NCBI GenBank assembly: GCA_036500345.1 | Contig: DASYCE010000002.1 | Span: 62,001 to 126,000 of the forward strand | Source: Gemmatimonadales bacterium | GTDB lineage: Bacteria; Gemmatimonadota; Gemmatimonadetes; Gemmatimonadales; GWC2-71-9 | Reading direction: 5' to 3' | DNA: 64,000 bases | Part shown: positions 51,154-60,714 of the stretch, piece after piece | How the letters are laid out: each line of letters opens with the position of its first letter | How positions within the stretch are numbered: the first letter of the stretch is position 1 | Notes under the pieces: model-generated | Told to the model about the DNA's origin: nothing | The model's database searches: none | Seen by the model: only the letters and a program-made list of their open reading frames with translations | Made by a program: the position numbers and the translations under genes

Positions 51154-52338
51154 TCACACCGATTCGGCCAGACTGCTGGATGGTCGCAATGACATCTGTA
51201 CGGCGCCGCGGAACGGCGTGGCGTCAACCACCTCGAAGAATGCCGCCGGCCCGTGCGTCGTCACACCGGCCTGTTCATTCCAGATGTTGACGCCGAAACG
51301 GTACTGCCCCGCCGGAAGATTCGCCTGCATTTCGAGCGGCACGACAAATGGTCCCGACCCCGATCGAACCTCGGGAGGAATCGGGACGCCCGCGGAATAG
51401 AGCTGCTGGCTCGCAGCACTTCCCGTCACTTCGATGAAGATGCTCAGCCACTCGGGAATCGGCCCTTCCGATTCACCGCGAACGACAAACGGCACGAGAT
51501 TCCCCGACGGCACCAGCTCGCGGCTGGGCCGTTCGAGACCGGTGAGGCGCACGCCGGCGACGGCGGGGGATGACAGCACTGCTTCGAGGTCGCCACCATG
51601 GAGGTAGCGCTGCACCACCTCGTTGGCGCGTCCTCGCGCCGCCACGCCCCCCTTCGACAGCAGGATGCATTCGGTGCACAGCTCGACAATCCGGTCGAGC
51701 TGGTGCGACACGATCACGACCGGGATGTCGCTCTTCACCACGCGGCGAATCCGGTCGAACGCCTGCTGCTGGAACGATGCATCGCCGACGGAGAGCACTT
51801 CGTCGACGATCAGCACATCGGGCTCGAGGTGCACGGCGATCGAGAAGCCAAGCCGGGCGTTCATCCCGCTGGAGTACCGCTTGACCGGCGTGTCGATGAA
51901 CGGCGCCACCCCAGAGAAATCGACGATCTCGTCGAACCGGCGGCGAATCAGGTCCTGCGGCATGCCCATGATCGCGCCCTGCAGGAAGACATTCTCCCGG
52001 CCGGTCAGGTCGGGATGAAATCCGGCGGAGACCTCGATCAGCGCGCCGACCCGTCCATGCACCTCGGCGATCCCGCGGGTTGGCTGGAGGATCCCGGTGA
52101 GAAGCTTGAGCGCAGTCGATTTGCCCGCGCCGTTGCCGCCGATGATGCCCAGCGACTGTCCCGGTTTGACGTCGAACGACACGTCCTGGATTGCCCAGAA
52201 ATCGTCGGCGCGGAGCGGCGCCGTCGGATCGACATGCTTGCCGAGAATCGCGGGAATGAGATCGCGGAGCGAGTCGTACGCCGGACCGCGGTGGAAGCGC
52301 TTCCAGACTCCGTCGAACCGGATTCGCCCCTGGCCCAT
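51154..52338 (-). CDS. polysaccharide ABC-export ATPase (Wzt type) with C-terminal binding domain
   Basis: 394 residues from the ATG that shares a base with the permease stop (TGATG). The ATPase has Walker A IIGGNGAGKST (~68), the KpsT/Wzt-typical ALIEVSAGFHPDLTGRENVFLQG, signature region KRYSSGMNARLGFSIA, Walker B VLIVDEVLSVGD and the H-loop VSHQLDRI. The last ~150 residues form a beta-sandwich with QYRFGVNIWNEQAG, as in Wzt C-terminal domains that recognise the polymer end. It energises export of O-antigen-like glycan with the following permease. Confidence 0.94.
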   Translation of the reverse strand: MGQGRIRFDGVWKRFHRGPAYDSLRDLIPAILGKHVDPTAPLRADDFWAIQDVSFDVKPGQSLGIIGGNGAGKSTALKLLTGILQPTRGIAEVHGRVGALIEVSAGFHPDLTGRENVFLQGAIMGMPQDLIRRRFDEIVDFSGVAPFIDTPVKRYSSGMNARLGFSIAVHLEPDVLIVDEVLSVGDASFQQQAFDRIRRVVKSDIPVVIVSHQLDRIVELCTECILLSKGGVAARGRANEVVQRYLHGGDLEAVLSSPAVAGVRLTGLERPSRELVPSGNLVPFVVRGESEGPIPEWLSIFIEVTGSAASQQLYSAGVPIPPEVRSGSGPFVVPLEMQANLPAGQYRFGVNIWNEQAGVTTHGPAAFFEVVDATPFRGAVQMSLRPSSSLAESV

Positions 52339-53216
52339 CAGTAGAACTCCGCGAACTGCGTCGACGAACGGCGGAAGATCAACACGCTCCACGGCAGCAG
52401 CACGGCGATGAAGAGCACCGAATAGAGGAGATAGTACGGGCTCCACAACGGGAGACCGCCATCGTGCGCCGGCAGCGTGCTGAGCAGGCTCGCGCCGTTG
52501 ACGGTGACGACCTCATACCCCTCGAGAATCGGCGAGAGCGGGTTGCAGAGGAGGAGCAGCCGCGCCTTCGGGCCGAACGACGCCAGCGTGAAGAGCACCG
52601 GGGTGAACAGCATGCCGAACGTCAGGATCACCTGCAGGATGTATTTCACGTCACGGAAGAAGAGATTGGCGCAGGCGAAGAGAAAGCCGAGCCCGAGGGT
52701 GAAGGCGATCATCAGCACGATCAGCACCGGAAGCCACAGGAGCGCCCACGACAGCGTGAAATGCAGCAACGGCGACAGGAGCAGCAGCACCCCGGCGCCG
52801 ACCGAGGCATCGACCACCTGGGTGATGATCGCGGCGACCGGAAGGATCTCGCGCGGGAAGTAGATCTTGGTGACGAGCTGCACGTTGTTGAGCACGCTGG
52901 TCGTGGCGAAATTCATCCCGCCGGCAAAAAACGCCCACGCCCATCCCTTGATCGCGATCCCGCCGAGGGACGGCGCCGTGCCGGGGTCGGCATGCTTGAA
53001 CGCCGCGATGCGGATGACGAGGCCGGCGCCGATCAGCAGGATCGGCATCAGGATCGCCCATGCCACGCCGAAAACCGCCTGCTTGTACCGCAGGCGCAGG
53101 TCGCGGAGGGTCAGCTGCGTGACGAGTTCGCGCGATCGCAGCAGGTCGCGCCATACGGCGCCGAGGGTGAAGCGGCGATCGGAAACGGCGATGTCGGGCG
53201 CGGACATGGAGGTCAT
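52338..53216 (-). CDS. polysaccharide ABC-export permease (Wzm type)
   Basis: 292 residues from ATG 53216; ATG 53207 is an alternative. An ABC-2 membrane protein with six helices. N-terminal ELVTQLTLRDLRLRYKQAVFGVAWAILMPI is the typical amphipathic and first-helix region, and KIYFPREILPVAAI is the coupling helix motif of the Wzm/KpsM group. The end of the sequence fits inner-membrane topology with both ends inside. Partner of the ATPase encoded next. It follows the polyproline lipoprotein gene by 25 bases, so the unit probably runs from 56591 to 50178. Confidence 0.93.
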   Translation of the reverse strand: MTSMSAPDIAVSDRRFTLGAVWRDLLRSRELVTQLTLRDLRLRYKQAVFGVAWAILMPILLIGAGLVIRIAAFKHADPGTAPSLGGIAIKGWAWAFFAGGMNFATTSVLNNVQLVTKIYFPREILPVAAIITQVVDASVGAGVLLLLSPLLHFTLSWALLWLPVLIVLMIAFTLGLGFLFACANLFFRDVKYILQVILTFGMLFTPVLFTLASFGPKARLLLLCNPLSPILEGYEVVTVNGASLLSTLPAHDGGLPLWSPYYLLYSVLFIAVLLPWSVLIFRRSSTQFAEFY

Positions 53217-53241
53217 CGACAAGCCAAGATCGTGCCACGCC

Positions 53242-54333
53242 CTACTGGCTGACAACCCCCGTCATCTGCACCACCTCGAAGTCGCCGACATGGACCTGCT
53301 TCAGCGTGTTGTTGATGTCGTCGTTCCACCGGCTGTCGGCGGTGCCGCTCAAGTAGAAATTGCTCCCGTTGTCGGCCACCAGCATCCCGTACTTCTTGAG
53401 CGCCCGGAGGATCACCTGCATCGGCGCGGGAAACCCTGCGATGTTGTACGACGCCTTGAGGCGGACCCGCATCCCCATCGGCGGGTAGAGCGGGTTCGAG
53501 GAATTCGACGCGCAATGACTCGCCGGTGCGATCCAGGCGCAGCGGGTGCGGACCACGGTGAAGCGCAGTGCGTGATTGATCGCGCCGTGGAGGTAGACCT
53601 CGTCGTACCGGACCAGCCCCGGCAGGATCGGCAGCCCCGCCGCATCCGCCGATGTCCATCCCGCCGGACGCACCGTGCCATTGGTGAGGTCGAAGATTGC
53701 GCCGGATCCGGCGTGCCAGCCGCTGCCGGCCGCGGTAAGCGCGAACAGCTCATACAGCTTCCACTCGCCCTGGGTGATCATCAACAGGTGATTGTCGCCA
53801 TTCCCCGGTTCGATCGGCGGAGTGGGCGGAATCGGATACGGCCCCGCATCGCTCTCGCTGGCGTAGTCGAACGGCACTGCGACACGCGGCTGCGCATCCG
53901 GCACGACGACATACGGAATGCCGAACGGTGATCCGCCGAGATTGCCGCCGAAATCCGGGTGCAGCGAAACACCGGTGCCGATCAGGCCAAGAATGGCGCT
54001 CGAATTGGGATCGACCTGCGCCGTGTCCACCGGCTGGTTCCACAGGTTCGATGCCGGGAAGATCAGCCGGCCGTGGAGATCGGCGTTCAATCCCAGATCG
54101 GGCGCGTCTGGCGACGGCGGCGGTGGTGGCGGTGGAGTCACTGGCGGTGGTGGCGGCGGCGTCACGGGCGGCGGCGGTGGCGGCGTCACGGGCGGCGGCG
54201 GTGGCGGCACCGGAGCAGTGATGCTGTCGGGGACCGTCGGTATGGTACGACTGTCCGGGGTGACCGCAGAGGTGCAGGCCACCACAAGCCATATCAGAAT
54301 TCCGAGCATGCCGGAAGAATAACGTCGTGTCAT
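53242..54333 (-). CDS. lipoprotein with polyproline linker and unknown globular domain
   Basis: 363 residues from ATG 54333. Lipobox LIWLVVAC puts the lipidated Cys near residue 20. A linker (~40-75) has four runs of six or seven prolines separated by VT. The rest is a globular domain with GRLIFPASNLWNQPVD, GSPFGIPYVVVPDAQP, NHLLMITQGEWKLYELF, YDEVYLHGAINHALRFTV, CAWIAPASHC and MQVILRALKKYGMLVADNGSNFY. Such domains occur in exported glycan-associated proteins, but I cannot name an activity. Ribosomes need EF-P or similar help at these prolines. It sits between tyrS and the Wzm/Wzt genes. Confidence 0.85.
   Translation of the reverse strand: MTRRYSSGMLGILIWLVVACTSAVTPDSRTIPTVPDSITAPVPPPPPPVTPPPPPPVTPPPPPPVTPPPPPPPSPDAPDLGLNADLHGRLIFPASNLWNQPVDTAQVDPNSSAILGLIGTGVSLHPDFGGNLGGSPFGIPYVVVPDAQPRVAVPFDYASESDAGPYPIPPTPPIEPGNGDNHLLMITQGEWKLYELFALTAAGSGWHAGSGAIFDLTNGTVRPAGWTSADAAGLPILPGLVRYDEVYLHGAINHALRFTVVRTRCAWIAPASHCASNSSNPLYPPMGMRVRLKASYNIAGFPAPMQVILRALKKYGMLVADNGSNFYLSGTADSRWNDDINNTLKQVHVGDFEVVQMTGVVSQ
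54137..54208. repeat. 24-base tandem repeat encoding the polyproline linker
   Basis: Three 24-base units lie head to tail; units 2 (54161-54184) and 3 (54185-54208) are identical, and unit 1 differs at a few positions. A partial, diverged copy precedes them. Each unit encodes six prolines plus Thr-Val on the minus strand. The unit length is a multiple of three, so copy number can change without a frameshift. Confidence 0.85.
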
Positions 54334-54363
54334 TCTGGAGTTGTTCCTTGCTGCCAAACGCGC

Positions 54364-55638
54364 TCAGGATGTCAGGAGCGCCGCCCAGTTTCTCTTCCCC
54401 TTGCGCAGGAGAATGGCGCCGCCTGGGAGCAGATCGCCCGATGTGAGAACGCGCGCATCATCTGCAACAATGCCATTGACCGAAAAGCCGCCGGCGCCCA
54501 ATCCGCGTCGTGCTTCGCTCTTCGACGCCGCGAGACCGGCTTTCTGCAAAGCATCGGCCAGTGCCATCCCTCCGTCGAGGGCGCCTCCCTCGAGTCGCTG
54601 GCTCGGCACCTCTCCAACCACCATCGCGACGGTATCGGCGTCGGCGTCCTTGAGATCCGCCGATCCGAAGAGTATTCGCGCGGCCGCGGTGGCGCGGCGC
54701 ACGGCGTCGGTACCGTGAATCCTCGTCGTGATGTCGTCGGCGAGAAGGCGCTGCGCCTTCCGCGATCCCGGATCTCCGTGATGCGCCATGACCGCGGCGG
54801 AGATCTCGTCGACCGGCAGGAAGGTCATGAACAACAGCAGCCGCTCGACGTCGGCGTCATCAACCTGCAGCCAGTACTGATGGAATGCGTACGGCGAGGT
54901 ACGCCGGGGATCGAGCCAGATATTCCCCGATTCGGTCTTGCCGAATTTCGCGCCCGATGCCGTGGTCAGGAGCGGCATCACGAGGCCGTGAACCTTGCGC
55001 CGGTCGCGGCGCGCCGCCAGTTCGATCCCGGCGGTGATATTTCCCCACTGATCGCTCCCGCCCAACTGCAGCTCGCATCCCGCCGAACCGGCGAGATGGG
55101 CGAAGTCGTACGCCTGGATCAGCATGTAGGAGAATTCGGTGAACGAGATGCCGGTATCCATCCTCGTCTGCACCGATTCCTTCTGCAGCATGTAATTGAT
55201 GGTGAAATGCTTCCCGGTGTCGCGCAGGAAATCGAGCAGGCGGAGCGGCGCCAGCCAGTCAGCGTTGTTGTGCATCTCCGCGCCGGCGGTCCCCGGCGCG
55301 AAGTCGAGGAAATGCGAGAGCTGCTGCTGGATCGCCGCCGCGTTGGCCCGGATCACATCGTCGGGAAGCATCTGCCGCTCCGACTTCTTCCCCGACGGGT
55401 CGCCGATCAGACCGGTCCCGCCGCCGACCACCACCAGCGGTTTGCCGCCGAGCCGCTGGAGCCACGCCAGCCCCATCACCGGAATGAGCGAGCCGACATG
55501 GAGCGAATCAGCGGTCGGATCGAAGCCGGCGTAGCCGGTAATCGGCCCCTGCATCAGGCGGCCGGCGAGATCGGGCGTCGCGTCGTGGACCATGCCGCGC
55601 GCGCGAAGCGTGTCGAGGAGATTCGGCGGAGGATTCAC
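54364..55638 (-). CDS. tyrS: tyrosyl-tRNA synthetase
   Basis: 424 residues from a GTG in a GTGA overlap with the GT2 gene. Class I synthetase marks are [20 protein letters not shown] (HIGH-like HVGS), [40 protein letters not shown] and [10 protein letters not shown] (KMSKS-like KFGKT). A C-terminal S4 RNA-binding domain ([19 protein letters not shown]) closes it. It charges tRNA-Tyr. A housekeeping gene embedded between glycosyltransferase and exporter genes is unusual, and is co-transcribed with them. Confidence 0.95.
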   Translation of the reverse strand: MNPPPNLLDTLRARGMVHDATPDLAGRLMQGPITGYAGFDPTADSLHVGSLIPVMGLAWLQRLGGKPLVVVGGGTGLIGDPSGKKSERQMLPDDVIRANAAAIQQQLSHFLDFAPGTAGAEMHNNADWLAPLRLLDFLRDTGKHFTINYMLQKESVQTRMDTGISFTEFSYMLIQAYDFAHLAGSAGCELQLGGSDQWGNITAGIELAARRDRRKVHGLVMPLLTTASGAKFGKTESGNIWLDPRRTSPYAFHQYWLQVDDADVERLLLFMTFLPVDEISAAVMAHHGDPGSRKAQRLLADDITTRIHGTDAVRRATAAARILFGSADLKDADADTVAMVVGEVPSQRLEGGALDGGMALADALQKAGLAASKSEARRGLGAGGFSVNGIVADDARVLTSGDLLPGGAILLRKGKRNWAALLTS

Positions 55639-56591
55639 GGGCGAGGTGCGCGTTGGTTGGCAATGGGCGAGCGGCCGAGCCACATGTCGCGCGCTTCATC
55701 GGCCCGTCCGCGCTCCTTCCAGACGGAATACCGCAATCGCACCTGGTCGGCGAGTCCCGCCGAGCCGCGCCGATTGTCCATCCAGTGCGAGAGGAATCGC
55801 CGTTCGTACTGGAGCACCGTTCGGAGCGAAACCTGTTGGTGGCCTTCGTGCAGCATCTCATGCCGCATCTGCGTCCGCCCCGAGCCGCGGGCATGGCGCT
55901 CGAGAAAACTCCATGTCGCTCGCGACACCGGAATCCGATGTTGGAGGGAGGCGTCGGGAACCCAGCGCCCCGGCCCGCAACGCTGGGCGATCCGGGTCAG
56001 GAACTCGACCTCATCGCCGACGATTCCGCCGCGGCCAACGTAGCACAACCGCTGATCGAATCGTTCGGCGCCGATGCATGCCCTGCGAATGCAGCAGTTG
56101 GCGCCCCAGGGACCGGCTGTGGGCTCGAGGAACTGCGGGCTCTCTCCAAGGTTGAGTGCGCTGTAGGCGCCTGGCTTCGCCTCGAGAATCGCGCGTGCCA
56201 GCGGCGTCGCTTCACCCTCAAATACCGGCACGATCGGTCCGCCCATGAACGGAGCATCCGGAAATTCGCCGGCGGTGCGATGGTATGCAGCCAGGAGCCC
56301 GGGACCGACGCTCACGTCGTCGTCAAGAAAGAGGATATAGCTGCCGATGGCTTCTTCGATGGCGCGATTGCGCGCGCTGGAAAGGCCCAGCGTGCTTTCG
56401 CTTACCACGCGGAGCGGGAGGCCGCGGTCACGCCACTGTGCCGCCACGGCCGGTGTCTCGTCGGTCGAGGCGTTGTCGACGAGAAGGATTTCATAGGTAA
56501 TCCCCGGTGCCGACAGGTGGGACAGCGTTCCCAGCGTGACGTCGAGGGCCGCCGCCCGATCGTGCGTGCAGATCGCGACCGTAAAGTCCAC
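55635..56591 (-). CDS. glycosyltransferase family 2
   Basis: 318 residues from GTG 56591 ([16 protein letters not shown]); longer frames run into the divergent gap. GT-A marks are [28 protein letters not shown], the DxD in [14 protein letters not shown] (~90-103) and the acceptor-side [16 protein letters not shown]. The C-terminus is rich in Arg and His. It is the first gene of the unit that continues with tyrS, the lipoprotein, Wzm, Wzt and a second GT2. Confidence 0.9.
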   Translation of the reverse strand: MDFTVAICTHDRAAALDVTLGTLSHLSAPGITYEILLVDNASTDETPAVAAQWRDRGLPLRVVSESTLGLSSARNRAIEEAIGSYILFLDDDVSVGPGLLAAYHRTAGEFPDAPFMGGPIVPVFEGEATPLARAILEAKPGAYSALNLGESPQFLEPTAGPWGANCCIRRACIGAERFDQRLCYVGRGGIVGDEVEFLTRIAQRCGPGRWVPDASLQHRIPVSRATWSFLERHARGSGRTQMRHEMLHEGHQQVSLRTVLQYERRFLSHWMDNRRGSAGLADQVRLRYSVWKERGRADEARDMWLGRSPIANQRAPRP

Positions 56592-56679
56592 TAGCCATCC
56601 CGAGGTGAGCCGATTGCAGCGTGGCAGTGCTGAAACTTCAGGGAGCAACGTCTCACGTGCAAGGCGACCAATCTCCGGA

Positions 56680-56685
56680 TAGCTT
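56680..56685 (+). promoter_or_regulatory. -10-like TAGCTT abutting the PBP start
   Basis: TAGCTT is followed by 7 bases and the ATG at 56693. No Shine-Dalgarno sequence is visible. It lies at the end of the 101-base divergent gap between GT2 and the penicillin-binding protein. Confidence 0.4.
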
Positions 56686-56692
56686 CCGTCAT

Positions 56693-58858
56693 ATGGCAGG
56701 CCCCTCCTCTCCGCGGTTTGCCCGAACCCGGGCGTACTGGCGCGACCCGCACAATCGACGGCGCGTTGGGATCGGCATCCTGGCATGCATCGCGTTTTTC
56801 GCGATGGCGCTGGTGGGGCTCTGGACCCGTGCCTGCGCCAACGATCAATGCTCGATCGCCGGCCTCACCGGCTACGATCCCGCGCAGGCGTCGAAGGTCT
56901 ACGCGGCCGATGGCCGCCAGATCGCCGATTTCGGGCTCTTCAAGCGGACGGTCGTTCCGCTCAAGGAGATGTCGCCCGCGGTGCCGGCGGCGTTCCTCGC
57001 CGTCGAGGACAAGCGCTTCTACCAGCACCACGGCGTCGACTGGGTCCGCTTCTTCGGCGCGCTCAAGCACATGGTCTTCCGTGCGTCGTTGCGGCAGGGC
57101 TTCTCGACCATCACCATGCAGCTCGCCGGCAACCTCCTCCCCGAGGAGATCAACCGGCAGAAGACCGGCGTCCGCGGCATCCCGCGCAAGATTCGCGAAA
57201 TCCGCGTCGCCGGCGAGATCGAGAAGAAGTACACCAAGAGCCAGATCCTCGAGATGTATCTCAACCAGATCAATCTCGGGAACGGCGCGTACGGCGTGGA
57301 GGCCGCCGCATCCCGGTACTTCGGGAAATCGGCCCGCAATCTCAACGTCGCCGAGGCGGCGACGCTCGCGGCACTCCCCAAGGCGCCCGACACCTACAAT
57401 CCGCGAAAACACCCGCGCAACGCCGTCTTTCGCCGCAACCTGGTGATCGACCTGATGGCAGAGGCCGGCAACCTGACCGGGCAGGAAGCGGAGGCGTGGA
57501 AGAACTATCCGCTCACCCTCTCGTCGCGAAGTGATTATCAGAGCGTCGCCGAATATTTCGTGGAGTACGTGCGCCAGATCATGCAGGCAAAGTTCGGCGG
57601 CGATCTCTACAAGGACGGCTTCCGCATCTACACCACGCTCGATCTCGACGCCCAGCAGGCCGCGGTCGATGCGCTGGAGTCGCAGCTCGAGAAGATCGAA
57701 TCGAACGGCATCACCGGTGTCGGCAAGTTCCGGCACCAGACCTACCGCCAGTATATCGACCGGAAATCCGAAGACGACGCCGATCACGATTCGACGCGCT
57801 ACCTGCAGGGCGGCGCGCTCGTCCTCGAAGCCAAGACCGGCCACATCCTCGCCATGGTCGGCGGACGCGACTTCGCCGATTCGAAATTCAACCGGATGAC
57901 CCAGGCATTCCGGCAGCCGGGCTCGAGCTTCAAGCCGGTCGTCTACAGCGCTGCCGTGCAGTCGGGCGTGTCGCTCAGCGATTCGGAGCCCGACGCGCCG
58001 ATCACCGTCAGCATGCCGTTCGGACAACCGCCATGGGAGCCGAAGAACTACGAGGGAACGTTCAGCGATTCGATGATGACGATTCGCCACGGACTGGAAG
58101 AGTCGAAGAACAGCATCGCCGTACGCGTCGGATTGAAGGTCGGCGTCGAGGGGGTGATCGCCGAGGCACGCAAGTTCGGGATCACCGCACCGATCGACCC
58201 CGCACCGTCGATCTTCATCGGCACGCCGTCGGTCCGGCCGATCGAAATGATTGCCGCCTACACGACCTTCGCCAACCTCGGCACCCGCACCGTTCCCAAC
58301 GCGATCCTTCGCGTCGAGGACAAGAACGGGAAGATCATCTGGCAACCGGAGACGCAGAGCTTTCCGGTGCTCAATCCCGCCGACGCGTACGCGATGAACC
58401 AGGCGCTCGTCGGCGTGATCCGCAACGGCACGGCGAACGGCGCGGTCTACCGAGCCGGGTTCACCCTCCCCGCGGGCGGCAAGACCGGCACCACCAGCGA
58501 CTATCACGACGTCTGGTTCATCGGCTTCACCCACGATCTTGTTGCCGGCGTCTGGATGGGATTCGACGCGCCGCAACCGATCATGGGAAATGCGCAGGGC
58601 GGCAAGCTCGCCGCGCCGGCGTGGACGCAGATGATGCTCGACATCTATCAGCGCCGGAAGGAACCGAGTGACTGGGCGCCGCTCGCCGACGCCGGCGATT
58701 CGCTCGTCGCCGTCGAGATCGACAAGTCGAACGGGCTGCGCGCCACACCGTTCTGTCCCGCCAACCTGCGCGTGGTGCGATACTACGCACGCGGCACCGA
58801 ACCGAAGGAGTTCTGCCCCATCCACTCGCCGTTCCGGCCAGGTGGAGGCGGCAACTGA
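56693..58858 (+). CDS. class A penicillin-binding protein (transglycosylase/transpeptidase)
   Basis: 721 residues from ATG 56693; an upstream in-frame ATG at 56621 would add 24 residues antisense to the gap. One N-terminal membrane helix (VGIGILACIAFFAMALVGLW). The glycosyltransferase-51 domain has the catalytic Glu in AVEDKRFYQHHGVDW and the GFSTITMQLAGNLL, RKIREIRVAGEIEKKYTKSQILEMYLNQINLGNGAYGVEAA motifs. The transpeptidase domain has SSFK (active Ser), SKN and KTGTT. It polymerises and cross-links peptidoglycan. The last residues are a Gly-rich tail after a two-Cys segment. The next gene starts two bases after the stop. Confidence 0.95.
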   Translation: MAGPSSPRFARTRAYWRDPHNRRRVGIGILACIAFFAMALVGLWTRACANDQCSIAGLTGYDPAQASKVYAADGRQIADFGLFKRTVVPLKEMSPAVPAAFLAVEDKRFYQHHGVDWVRFFGALKHMVFRASLRQGFSTITMQLAGNLLPEEINRQKTGVRGIPRKIREIRVAGEIEKKYTKSQILEMYLNQINLGNGAYGVEAAASRYFGKSARNLNVAEAATLAALPKAPDTYNPRKHPRNAVFRRNLVIDLMAEAGNLTGQEAEAWKNYPLTLSSRSDYQSVAEYFVEYVRQIMQAKFGGDLYKDGFRIYTTLDLDAQQAAVDALESQLEKIESNGITGVGKFRHQTYRQYIDRKSEDDADHDSTRYLQGGALVLEAKTGHILAMVGGRDFADSKFNRMTQAFRQPGSSFKPVVYSAAVQSGVSLSDSEPDAPITVSMPFGQPPWEPKNYEGTFSDSMMTIRHGLEESKNSIAVRVGLKVGVEGVIAEARKFGITAPIDPAPSIFIGTPSVRPIEMIAAYTTFANLGTRTVPNAILRVEDKNGKIIWQPETQSFPVLNPADAYAMNQALVGVIRNGTANGAVYRAGFTLPAGGKTGTTSDYHDVWFIGFTHDLVAGVWMGFDAPQPIMGNAQGGKLAAPAWTQMMLDIYQRRKEPSDWAPLADAGDSLVAVEIDKSNGLRATPFCPANLRVVRYYARGTEPKEFCPIHSPFRPGGGGN

Positions 58859-58860
58859 TC

Positions 58861-60075
58861 TTGCGGCTGGCGGCGCCGTGGATTCTCCCGGTTGACGCCG
58901 AACCGATCGCGAACGGAGCCGTACTGATCGACGAACGCGGCCGGATCGCGGCGATCGGTCCCGATCACGCCGTGCCGCGACCACCCGACGCCCTCAGCGA
59001 AGATCAGGACGGCGTCGCCCTCATCCCGGGCCTGGTCAACACCCACACACACCTCGAGCTCACCGGCTTCGCAGGAATGGCCGAGGAGACCGATTTCTGG
59101 CTCTGGATCAAGAAGATCATCGCCCTCAAGGCGACGCGCACCGAGGAAGACTTCTTCCACGCGGCCGAGCAGGGGATCCGCGCCTGCTGGACCGCCGGCG
59201 TGACGACGATCTGCGACATGGGAAACACCGGGTCGGTGATCGAGGCGCTGCATGCGCTCGGCGCGAGCGGCGTCGCGCACCACGAAGCGTTCGACATGCA
59301 CGTCGACGAGACCGCGACCGTGATGCGACGCTTCTCGCACGATCTCGATCGTCTCGCACGACACTCCACCGGCCGCGTGATCCTCGGGGTGTCGCCGCAC
59401 GCGCCCTACACAGTGAGCGGGCCGCTCTACGCGGCGGTCAGCGACCTTGCCCGGAGCCACGGTGTTCCGATCGGCGTGCACGTCGCCGAACCGGCCGACG
59501 AGAGCGCGCTGCTGCACGACTTCACCGGAATATTCGCAGACGCACTTCGCGCGCGCGGGGTAACGCGGCTGAGCGACAGTCCGGTCTCGCCGATCGGGTG
59601 GCTCGAAGCGAACGGCGTGCTCGGCCCGCGCACACTCTGCGCCCACGCGATCCATACCGACGAGGCAGACACCAGGATCATGGTCGCGCGAGGTGTCGCC
59701 ATCGCGCACTGCCCGCGGAGTAATCGGCGCCACCACCATGCCGACGCGCCGGTGGCGCGGTACGCAGATCGGGGACTCCGGATCGGGATCGGAACCGACT
59801 CCGAGGTGAGCGTCGCCCCGCTCGATCTCCTCGCCGAGGGGCGCCAGGCGCAAATCCTCGCCGGGTGGTCGGCCGAGGATACCCTCCGCGCCCTGACGCT
59901 GGGCGGCGCCGAGGCGCTCGGCCTCCAGCGCGAGTGCGGGTCGCTGACGGTGGGGAAATGGGCCGACATCGCAGCAGTCACCGTCACCGGCCAGCAACCG
60001 CCGGTCCCGGCGGTCCTCGCCTCCGCTCCCACTGACGTCGTCGCGACCTGGCTCGGGGGCCGGCGGGTCCGCTGA
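58861..60075 (+). CDS. amidohydrolase (deaminase-like, chlorohydrolase/cytosine-deaminase group)
   Basis: 404 residues from TTG 58861, supported by GGAGG 16 bases upstream and by RLAAPWILPVDAEPIANGAVLIDERGRIAAIGP, a normal N-terminus for the family. Metal ligands are in NTHTHLELTG (HxH), GVHVAEPADE and AHAIHTDE (His), and GTDSE (Asp). HCPRSN is also present. This group deaminates purines, SAH/MTA or aminofutalosine; aminodeoxyfutalosine deaminase of the menaquinone pathway is a fair possibility, but no other menaquinone gene is nearby. Coupled to the PBP gene. Confidence 0.87.
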   Translation: MRLAAPWILPVDAEPIANGAVLIDERGRIAAIGPDHAVPRPPDALSEDQDGVALIPGLVNTHTHLELTGFAGMAEETDFWLWIKKIIALKATRTEEDFFHAAEQGIRACWTAGVTTICDMGNTGSVIEALHALGASGVAHHEAFDMHVDETATVMRRFSHDLDRLARHSTGRVILGVSPHAPYTVSGPLYAAVSDLARSHGVPIGVHVAEPADESALLHDFTGIFADALRARGVTRLSDSPVSPIGWLEANGVLGPRTLCAHAIHTDEADTRIMVARGVAIAHCPRSNRRHHHADAPVARYADRGLRIGIGTDSEVSVAPLDLLAEGRQAQILAGWSAEDTLRALTLGGAEALGLQRECGSLTVGKWADIAAVTVTGQQPPVPAVLASAPTDVVATWLGGRRVR

Positions 60076-60157
60076 TCGGCCGCATTCCGCCGCCAGTCCC
60101 TTGATACGCCATGCCTCTCGGGGTTATCCATAGGAACCCCCGACCGGAGCCAGACGG

Positions 60158-60709
60158 GTGCGTTGTTTAGCTCTCAATGCCTCTTTCGAACCGCTGACGA
60201 TGGTGCCCACGCGCCGGGCACTGCGGCTGGTCATCGAGGGGAAGGCCGAGATCGTGGAGGCCGATGGCGAAGAGCCGATACGGAGTGTTCGAATGCAACT
60301 CCCTCGGCCCGCAATCATCCGCCTCGTCCGCTTCGTGCATGTTCCCCGCCGCTTCCGTCGCCAGGTCACCAACACCTTCCTCTTTGCCCGCGACTCCTAC
60401 ACCTGCCAGTACTGCGGCCGGGTGCAGCACCAGCTCAAGCTGCGCGAGTGCCTCACGCGCGATCATGTGATTCCGCAGTCACGCGGCGGGAGCAACGAGT
60501 GGACCAACGTCGTGACCGCGTGTTCGTCGTGCAATACCCGCAAGGGGAGCCGGCTGCCGGATGAAATCGGCATGCACCCCGTCCGGCCGCCGATGGAACC
60601 GCATTTTGTCCATCTATCGTGGGCGATCCGCCGACTCTCGGCGCCGCAGCTCAAATACATCCGCATCTTCTACGGCGATCACGCACTGGCCGCGATCCGC
60701 TCGTCCTGA
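60158..60709 (+). CDS. HNH endonuclease-domain protein
   Basis: 183 residues from GTG 60158. N-terminal domain LALNASFEPLTMVPTRRALRLVIEGKAEIVE is the common leader of chromosomal HNH proteins. The HNH core has the zinc pairs CQYCG and CSSCN, with DHVIPQSRGGSNEWTNVVTAC giving the catalytic His and the Asn. The C-terminal helix region follows. This group is widespread and stable in chromosomes, with no sign of mobility here. Function unknown; nuclease activity is likely from the motif. The gap before it (60076-60157) holds a weak 6-bp hairpin (60120-60140). Confidence 0.88.
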   Translation: MRCLALNASFEPLTMVPTRRALRLVIEGKAEIVEADGEEPIRSVRMQLPRPAIIRLVRFVHVPRRFRRQVTNTFLFARDSYTCQYCGRVQHQLKLRECLTRDHVIPQSRGGSNEWTNVVTACSSCNTRKGSRLPDEIGMHPVRPPMEPHFVHLSWAIRRLSAPQLKYIRIFYGDHALAAIRSS

Positions 60710-60714
60710 GCTGG

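Noticed and set aside
56591-58984. 797-codon open frame antisense to the penicillin-binding protein
   Set aside because: The sense strand carries all class A PBP motifs; the antisense frame has none and arises from codon bias.
60120-60140. Hairpin GGGGTT/AACCCC and TTGATA box before the HNH gene as a regulated promoter
   Set aside because: The -10 match is poor and the stem is short. It is too weak to call.
60158-60709. HNH protein as a sign of a homing intron or restriction element
   Set aside because: There is no adjacent methylase, repeat or split gene, and this full-length architecture is a common stable chromosomal protein.
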